Assembly (NCBI GenBank): GCA_964020085.1
Contig: OZ026602.1
Coordinates: 25,942,601 to 26,006,600 of the forward strand
Direction of reading: 5' to 3'
Origin: Micromussa lordhowensis
Taxonomy: Eukaryota; Cnidaria; Anthozoa; Scleractinia; Lobophylliidae
DNA length: 64,000 nt
Below the pieces are notes generated by a model. The model saw only the letters and a program-made list of their open reading frames with translations, was not told the origin of the DNA and ran no database searches. A program made the translations under genes and the position numbers. Positions 57,435-64,000 of this stretch are shown piece by piece; positions within the stretch are counted from its first letter, which is position 1, and every line of letters begins with the position of its first letter.

Positions 57435-57949
57435 TCAGGTTCTAAAAAGTGGGCCAAACTGAGAGTAAATGTTCTTACATAACACAAGTGCCAGGTCTTT
57501 GTCCAGATGATGTAGATTCTCTGAAATGTTGCGAAACATGTTGCAGGAATCTTTCTCTGCCTCGTCCTCTCCACTTTCAGTGTCACTCCCATCTTCAACA
57601 TCTACTGGTTTTCTCTTCTTGCTTGGCCTTCCTCTGCCGTCCTTCGTACATATACATTCACTGTCCTTGTGGGGCTCCCAAGTAATTGGGATTTTACCGA
57701 GGGCTTGACTGGAAGGTGACCGTCTCAAGCGATAAAAATACCCCACACACGTCAGGTAAACATTAGGGGGATGAATAAAGTCGTTGTCGTTTTCAACATT
57801 GACACCATGTCGTTCGAATTCAAGCTTGATTTTTCTTTGGGTCTTTCGAACGTCTTTTGTGAAGACGCAGTCTTGCCACAAAATCGACATAGATTTGCTC
57901 TTTTAATTCTGTGGGTACCCGCATCCGCCATCTCAATACCTAGGAACAC
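57435..57949 (-). pseudogene. RAG1 N-terminal-like zinc domain protein, frameshifted
   Basis: The minus strand reads ANLCRFCGK, then after a one-base frame change KDVRKTQRKIKLEFERHGVN, DFIHPPNVYLTCVGYFYR, ITWEPHKDSECICTKDGRGR and a basic KKRKP stretch, then an acidic tail. The order CRxCG ... IHPxxxxxxC ... WxPHxxxxC ... basic matches the zinc-binding region N-terminal to the core of vertebrate RAG1. It is known outside vertebrates in N-RAG-type mobile elements. One expected cysteine is Tyr and the last pair is C-x-C. Non-functional as it stands. Confidence 0.6.
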
Positions 57950-57982
57950 ATCAATTACAGATGTAAATATGGCCGCCGTTAT

Positions 57983-58822
57983 GGGGAGAGTATAAAAGAC
58001 TGACCCCCACTCCGCGGACTACCCACTGACCCCCGCTCCACGGACTACCCTACGGACTACTCCACGGACTACCCTACGGACTACTCCACGGACTACCCTA
58101 CGGACTACCCCTACGGACTACCCTAAAAAATCAACCAAATTCCTTTTATGGGGTAGAAAAATACAAGAACCTTACCTGCTCTTCCTACACGATCATAACT
58201 GCACGAAAAGCAGCCGCCATTTTCTTTTCCGACATTTCTCGACCCAGTCTTTTTCATTTTCGCCCCATTCTTCAACAGCCGCCTGCCAAAACGCCGTTTC
58301 CACAATGGACGATCGGTAAGCCCTTCATCTTTGAATTGTAGTCTGCCTCAAGCGTTTGCCATCGACATAAACATTTGCTAACAACTCTTTTGAATCTTCC
58401 ATCTAGAGAAATAGAGATCATTGAAATAGACCGCCCCACAGAGACCACAAACAAGTGAACTAAATCGATGTTATGATAACGGCTACATTGAGTTACTAAA
58501 ACAGAAAACAATGTTTGCAGAAAGAGCTCATTTCAACAGCGCTTACCGATCGTCCATTACAGTGTTGGCAGGCGGCTGGTGAAGAATGGGGCGAAAATGA
58601 AAAAGACTGGGTCGAGAAATGTCGGAAAAGAAAATGGCGGCTGCTTTTCGTGCAGTTATGATCGTGTATGAAGAGCAGGTAAGGTGCTTGTATTTTTCTA
58701 CCCCGTAAAAGGAATTTGGTTGATTTTTTAGGGTAGTCCGTGGAGTAGTCCGTAGGGTAGTCCGTGGAGAGGGGGTCAGTCGGTAGTCCGCGGAGTGGAG
58801 GTCAGTTTTTTATACTCTCCCC
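57983..58822. mobile_element. 840-bp fold-back element with tandem-repeat ends
   Basis: The arms (57983 to about 58315 and about 58556-58822) are inverted copies beginning ggggagagtataaaagactg. Each carries tandem units of cctacggactactccacgga near the tip, then cgccattttcttttccgac. The loop of about 240 bp is unique. Inserted into transposon 3. Confidence 0.88.
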
Positions 58823-59094
58823 ATATTCCGTCTCTAGCGGAAACATATGCGATCGGAACTATTAGAAATCGGCAGTTAAAAGGTTGGGCTATATGATGGC
58901 TAAATATAAACATATTCACTGTCAAAGCCAACAACAAGAGGCTATTGAAAGTAACATTATTTTGAGCACAAACAAGCGACGCCATCGGAAGGCCGCTTGG
59001 TCACGTGACCAAAAGGACGCTCTGGGAGGAAAATGCCTAGCAACGAGCCACCGTGCATGGTTATCAAAACTGATAACGATCCCGGACTGGTCGT

Positions 59095-59894
59095 CTTAAT
59101 TTGCGTAGATTTCAGTGAGAAATTAGTGGTTTGTTTTGCTCTGATTTACCTGTGAAACGATGTGAAGGAGATCGTGCTTGACTTTCGCAACTCTTGCTTT
59201 TGTCTTTAATGCAGTAAGTGAAAGTTTGTGAATATCTGGATGATTAATTGTGACAACTTAATTTTAACTTCTTCATTTCTTAGCAGTCTCGCCTTCTTGG
59301 TCGAATTCGTAAATGAAGAGAAATTCGTCGTTACTAAAGCTTGTAGAATCATTAAAAAAAAACGAAAACCGTACAACACGCTAATTTCATATATGCTGCG
59401 ATCTATTCATCCAAACATGAATTAAAGCTGAAGCGTTATTAGCATTTTCACACATCGCGATGGACGCGTCCTCGGCACAGTCTGTCAACATTCTAGAGAC
59501 ATTTAATGCGTACCAGTACAGAATTTATAAGTTAGATTTCTGCTCCTACAATTTCCACATGTATCGATTTTCGCGATCTGATAAAGGAAAGGTTGATGTG
59601 TATCGTTTTATGTCCAAACATAGTTCAGATCACTATGTGCTGTTTTGTCACAACTCGCCATCGATGCGTCATCATGCATGAAGTTGATGCATACAACGAC
59701 AGATTTTAAGTTACACAGCTCAATTTGACACTACTTTGAGAAATAAATGTTACTGCAAGGAGGTCTTGGAACGCGCAGATAGATAAATCACTGCGTAAAA
59801 TATGTCACTATCAACAGAATGTGCCGCAGCATTACTATCTATTAGATACCCTAGTTAAGGTAATAAGACACCTCCTTAAAAACACTGACTCGAA
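59095..59894. other. No gene seen
   Basis: Short open frames only, without motifs. Confidence 0.5.
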
Positions 59895-60122
59895 ATGCCA
59901 TTGCCTTTGCTTCTTTGTCTTGATCCCTTTGAAAACTTGACACAGACATTAAAGTCTATCGCTGAACAATATAAATTAGTATCGTCAAACATTTCGAAAG
60001 TTCCGCCTGTCGATGTTGAAATTCGGTTGTTAATCAGTCCTTTCATAGGAGCCATGTTTAGTTTCGCCCAACCAAACGGAAAGATAGACAGAGAAGCGCT
60101 AGATTGTATAAAAAGTACATAG
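59895..60122 (+). CDS. Small ORF in repeat R3, unknown function
   Basis: 75 codons: MPLPLLLCLDPFENL, then SIAEQYKLVSSNISKVPPVD and PFIGAMFSFAQPNGKID, with a stop at 60120-60122. The coding sense is clean here but broken in the copy at 43893-44100. Substitutions between copies include conservative pairs (V/L, D/I), and I cannot test selection by eye. It is probably repeat-encoded. Confidence 0.3.
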   Translation: MPLPLLLCLDPFENLTQTLKSIAEQYKLVSSNISKVPPVDVEIRLLISPFIGAMFSFAQPNGKIDREALDCIKST

Positions 60123-60154
60123 ATAATGGCAGCTTAGAACATGCTTCACTGTAT

Positions 60155-60222
60155 GTTAATCAAAGACATATCTGAGATGTACTCGTAACTTTTGTATTCC
60201 TGTAGACTGGAGAGAATAATTA
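60155..60222 (+). repeat. Repeat R4, copy 2
   Basis: About 90% match to 55383-55452. Confidence 0.8.
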
Positions 60223-60264
60223 AGGCTCATTAACGTTACAATAAATCAACAAAGACATCTCCTT

Positions 60265-60494
60265 AAAAACATAGAGGATTTGTGATTCCTAAGTCTAACT
60301 TTAAATTCCGTAGTGGTGGAGCCGACGTATTGGAGATTGCACTTCTTGCAATGAACCAAATAGATCGCATTCGATGAATTTTACACGAGAGTCTCTGCCG
60401 AACAAAATACGTTTTTCCGGTTTGTGCGCTAGAAAAAGTTTGAGAGTTGACCAAGAAGTTCTTACAAAGATCGCATCTAGTTTTATCACAAGTG
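60265..60494 (-). pseudogene. Penelope-like element A: Cys-rich linker and GIY-YIG start
   Basis: The minus strand reads TCDKTRCDLCKNFLVNSQTF, then TGKTYFVRQRLSCK, a frame change, and NAIYLVHCKKCNLQYVGSTT. It continues exactly where the RT fragment at 2889 stops (PTAGCFTCDKT), with the LINE inserted between. It is truncated after NHKSSM. Confidence 0.88.
60479..60494. repeat. LINE target-site duplication, 5' side
   Basis: agttttatcacaagtg, identical to 2888-2903. The LINE begins at 60495. Confidence 0.85.
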
Positions 60495-60577
60495 GAGACA
60501 ATCTTATTGTGAACGGAAAGCGTTACACTTTTGACAAAATTCCAAAAAAATGGAATGGCCTGAAGGCTAAATTATAG
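60495..60577 (+). pseudogene. Probable LINE ORF1 C-terminal tail
   Basis: Reads DNLIVNGKRYTFDKIPKKWN to a TAG at about 60576. It starts exactly at the target duplication and precedes ORF2, so it is likely the last codons of ORF1 left by 5' truncation. No diagnostic ORF1 motif remains. Confidence 0.45.
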
Positions 60578-61071
60578 AGTTATATCAGACTTGTCCCAGA
60601 GTTTTTGTCTTTTCCTCTACTTATCAAACCCTTATCAAATTTTGATTTCAATGTTTATGTTTATTCGGAGTGCCAAAGAAAAATCAGGTTTGTTTAAGTC
60701 GCATTTCGCAAAATAATTTGTGTAGCCATTAGCCGGTCTGAAATGCGAAAAATTAAATTTATTCCTTCGCGTTCAGGTCTTCAGTTTAGACCTTTTAATG
60801 TCAACGTTATTTTTTGCGTGTTTTATTCTGTGTAGGTTTGTTTAATTCTTTTCCCGTTTCCCGTTATAAACACGTTTTTCAGATGCTATCAAATAATCAA
60901 ACATCTCTAGAATGTAAATCGGGTGTTCTATATATCAGCATGCAAAATCGAACTTCCAAAATGCAAATTTCAGAAGTCAAAGCTGTCAGAAACTGTGAAA
61001 ACTGTCGAAACGTACGAGCGGTTTGTTGGTCCTCTGGGATCTGGTGCAAACACCTTTTGCTTTAATTCTCA
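60578..61071 (+). other. LINE inter-ORF spacer
   Basis: About 490 bp between the ORF1 tail and ORF2. Nothing else was recognised. Confidence 0.5.
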
Positions 61072-64000
61072 ATGACTAATCTTTGTGATATCAAAGGCCT
61101 ATCAGTAAATGTCAGGGGACTAAACAAATCGCTAAAACGTCGCACCGTGTTTAGGTGGCTGCATCATCAAAACAGCTCCTTTATTTACTTGCAAGAGACT
61201 TACAGTTCAAAAGAATGCGAAAACACCTGGCGAGCAGAATGGGAGGAGAAATTGTTTTTAATCACGGTACAAATCATAGCAAAGAGACCATGATACTTTT
61301 CCATTCCAATTTAAATTTCAAGATTGAAAAACAAATTACCGACAAAAACGTAGATACATAATTTTAGACGGGATGTTTGCAGATGCACGACTTGTACTCG
61401 TAAACATTTACGCACCAAATGACGTCTATCAACAAGTCTTGTTTTTTTTAAGGAACTTCAGCATCAACTCAAAGATTATGCAGAAGAAACAATAATCATA
61501 GGTGGTGACTTTAATTGTACGTTGACTGACATAGATAAGAAGGGGGGCAATCCGTTCTCCCGGAAAATACCAGTAATTCAAGAAATTAATAAATTATGTA
61601 ATATGTACGAGTTAACTGACATATGGAGGCAGAGAAACCCAAACGAAGAGAAGTTTACGTGGAGAAATAAGTCTTTTAAAATACAATGTCGTCTTGACTA
61701 TTTTCTAATTTCCAGACAGCTTATGAGCCTGACCAACAAATGCACAATCTTTTTCGCTCCTGAAACAGACCACTCTGCAATTTTTATTCATCTCAAAAGT
61801 GCAGAACTCAAACAAAAAGAGGGCCCGGGTTTTTGGAAATTTAATCAGTCACTCCTCCACGACGAGTGGTACGAAGAGGGGGAACGCAACACCCGTTACT
61901 TCTATAACCTTGAGAAAAGAAATTATGAAAAAAAGACAATTGCAAAATTAAAACGCTCAAATGGCAACGTCACAAATGATCAATTTGAGATTCTGCGAGA
62001 GCAAATGGAATATTATGAAGCCCTTTATACTTCGGCCACGCACTCTGAAAACTCAAACAACGCCGTTCCCGCTTTCTTTGAATACATTACCCCTCTTGAG
62101 ATTACGGACCAGCAAATGTGTGAAGGAAAAGTCTCCGCTGATGAATGTCTAAAAGCCTTAAATGATTTCCAGAACGAAAAATCGCCTGGAACGGATGGTT
62201 TACCGGCAGAATTTTATAAATTTTTTTGGAAAGAATTACATCTTGACATGATAAAAAGTTTTAACTTTGCTTTTGACACAGGAAATTTATCAATTTCTCA
62301 AAGAAGAGGGATTATTACACTCATCCCGAAACCAAATAAAGACACCACATCGCTGGAGAATCTCAGACCAATCTCTCTTCTTAACGTTGACTACAAAATT
62401 CTGACAAAAACAATTGCGAAGAGGTTAGAAAAGGTTCTTCCAAAAATTATCAACCCTGACCAAACCGGTTACGTTAAAGGCCGCTATATTGGTGAAAATG
62501 TTCGTTTAATTTTAGACATAATGTCATATACAGACAAGACAAAAGTGCCAGGAGTTGCGCTCTTTATTGATTTTAGAAAAGCTTTCGACACTATCGAATG
62601 GGATTTCCTTATTGACACCCTCGACAAGTTTAATTTTGGACCTGATGTTACAACAACGTTACAAGCTGTGTTCTAAACAATGGTCATGCGTCAGAATTCT
62701 TTACTTTGAGAAGAGGTGTCAGACAAGGTTGTCCTCTGTCTGGACTGCTATTTGTGATAGGTATCGAAGTTCTTGCCAATGCAATTAGAAATAAAAATAC
62801 GATAAAAGGAATTAAAGTAGGTGAGAAAGAAATCAAAACGTCTTTATACGCTGACGACACAACGGTTTTCGTGCGAGACCTGGATTCTATCCCTGAATTA
62901 TTGGCACTTTTATATCAATTTAGAAATCTCTCCGGTTTAGAAATTAACGCCACAAAAACAGAAGGAATGTGGCTTGGCAGTTCGAAAAACAACCTTGAAA
63001 CTCCGTTCGGTTTCCGCTGGCCACGAGACCCAATAAAAGCTCTCGGTATTTTTTTCTCATATGATTCGAGCAAAACAACCGAGTTAAATTTCACAGAGAA
63101 AATCAGGAACCTAGAAAAGACTTTAAATAGTTGGAAGAGAAGAAACCTTACGCTTCTTGGTAAGATAAACATTGTTAAAACGTTAGGTCTGTCAAAATTA
63201 ATCTGTAATACGTCTGTACTCGTTATCCCTGAACAACTTATTAAAGAAATTAACTCAATAATTTTTAATTTTATTTGGGATGAGAAACCCCCTAAAATCA
63301 AGAAATCAACTATCATAGGTGAGAGAAAACACGGTGGACTTAAGATGACTGACTTTAATATCTTGAATAAAGCCTTAAAAGTCGCGTGGATACCACGCAT
63401 AAAATCCGAAAGCGTAGCATCCTGGAAAATCATCCCTAACGCAAATCTAGAGAGATATGGCGGATTACACTTCTTGACAATTTGTAGCTATGATATCGAC
63501 ACACTTCAGGTCGGTAAAATACCACCTTTTTATGTTGAAGTACTAAAACAATGGCAAATGACTAAAGATTTTAAAAGAAGTGAGACCACCCTCGCTCGTG
63601 AAGAGGTAATTTGGAACAATCGAAAAATTTTAATAGATGGAAACTCGGTATTCTACAAAAGCTGGTTTGATCAAAATGTGATACGAGTCCAAGACTTCCT
63701 TCAAGAGGACGGTAAATTTCTGTCCTTTAAAAACTTTTGTTATCAGTTCAAGCTTAACTAAACACCATTTACCCTCTACTTCGGTCTTATTAATTCTATA
63801 TCAACTTCTTGGAGGTTAGTATCTGAAAATCCTCCTTCGCCATGCCTAGCAAGTGAGGAAAAAGAAGAGACTATTTCTACAAAACATGTGTATAACTTGC
63901 TGTTGAAGAAATTCTTCGTACCACCTTCTGGTGAAGGTTAAATTTAAAGACATGGTTTCACTCCTGAAACCGTCCAAAAAGTGTATGAATTACCTTTCCA
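61072..64000 (+). pseudogene. LINE ORF2 (endonuclease and RT), copy 2 (broken)
   Basis: The APE-type endonuclease reads IKGLSVNVRGLNK, FIYLQETYSS, VNIYAPND, IIGGDFNCTL, RLDYFLIS and DHSAI, the catalytic motifs in order, with a frame change near 61230-61350 and an eight-T run at 61443. LLHDE is joined directly to WYEEGERNTRYFYN, where the family normally has about 100 residues, so an internal deletion of some 300 bp is likely near 61868. The RT follows as in copy 1, with the same frame break near 62640 and TAA at 63759. At 63939 it has an extra TAA that copy 1 lacks. Confidence 0.92.

Larger units (their letters stand above)
55594..59089. mobile_element. TIR transposon 3 with RecQ, CxxC and RAG1-like remnants
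   Basis: The 31-bp TIRs are exact inverted copies (55594-55624 and 59059-59089), starting CAGTCCGGGATCG and containing gttatcagttttgataac. They are flanked by a perfect 5-bp duplication, GTCGT (55589-55593 and 59090-59094). Inside are a plus-strand CxxC ORF (56555), a minus-strand RecQ start (57147), a RAG1-N-terminal-like segment (57949-57435) and a later 840-bp fold-back element. A 5-bp duplication is characteristic of Transib/RAG transposons, but the TIR lacks their CACxxTG start and no core transposase is seen. Confidence 0.85.
60495..64000 (+). mobile_element. L1-type LINE, copy 2 (5' part to window end)
   Basis: 5'-truncated: it starts inside a short coding tail (60495-60577), has a spacer of about 490 bp, then ORF2 from 61072 until the window ends. 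With the 3' portion seen at 1-2887 the element would be about 4.3 kb. Sequence from 61893 onward repeats the window start. Confidence 0.93.

Noticed and set aside
60374..60577. Single 67-codon plus-strand protein spanning Penelope and LINE sequence
   Set aside because: The first 40 codons are antisense of the Penelope linker. Only the part after 60495 belongs to the LINE.

Overview
The window is animal nuclear DNA. Spliced genes with GT..AG introns sit in AT-rich, transposon-packed sequence. The repeat families (Penelope-like elements with hammerhead ribozymes, L1-type LINEs, a tRNA-Ser-derived SINE, many short inverted-repeat elements, transposons carrying RecQ-type helicases) are those I associate with anthozoan cnidarians, most likely a stony coral. 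That assignment is inference from family resemblance.

Layout: 1-2887 is the 3' part of an L1-type LINE inserted in a Penelope-like element (PLE-A, to 4.8 kb). 4.8-11.8 kb is a second Penelope-like element (PLE-B, minus strand) with two hammerhead ribozymes. PLE-B is split by a 413-bp TA-flanked inverted-repeat element and by a 3.4-kb TIR transposon carrying a broken RecQ-type helicase. 12.06-21.08 kb is the main host gene, a seven-exon ABCC/MRP4-like ABC transporter with one in-frame TAG and one single-base frameshift. 22.6-22.8 kb (minus) is an isolated exon matching the C-terminus of RBPJ/CSL. 23.97-24.99 kb is a second RecQ-bearing TIR element with a perfect 9-bp target duplication. 25.4-30.8 kb holds repeats, tentative exons and an ORF with a signal peptide and acidic repeats. 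33.0-35.0 kb (minus) is an intact, intronless YdhS-type FAD/NAD(P)-binding protein. 35-44 kb is nearly gene-free. 44.45-52.62 kb is an 8.2-kb EnSpm/CACTA-like transposon with subterminal tandem arrays and a small spliced gene. 55.59-59.09 kb is a TIR element with a 5-bp target duplication that contains RecQ, CxxC and RAG1-N-terminal-like remnants. From 60.3 kb PLE-A and the LINE reappear.

Two results stand out. First, the last 2.1 kb of the window repeats the first 2.1 kb almost exactly. The LINE's 5' target duplication (60479-60494) matches its 3' target duplication (2888-2903), so both window ends belong to one insertion in one Penelope-like element. The locus is therefore tandemly duplicated with a period of about 61.9 kb, or the assembly has overlapping ends. 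Second, three TIR transposons share a plan: a minus-strand RecQ-type helicase start converging on a plus-strand ORF that begins with a CxxC zinc motif. This looks like a recurrent two-gene mobile system.

The host genes show no sign of acting in one pathway. ABCC4-type proteins export organic anions, RBPJ is the Notch-pathway DNA-binding factor, and the flavoprotein's substrate is unknown.
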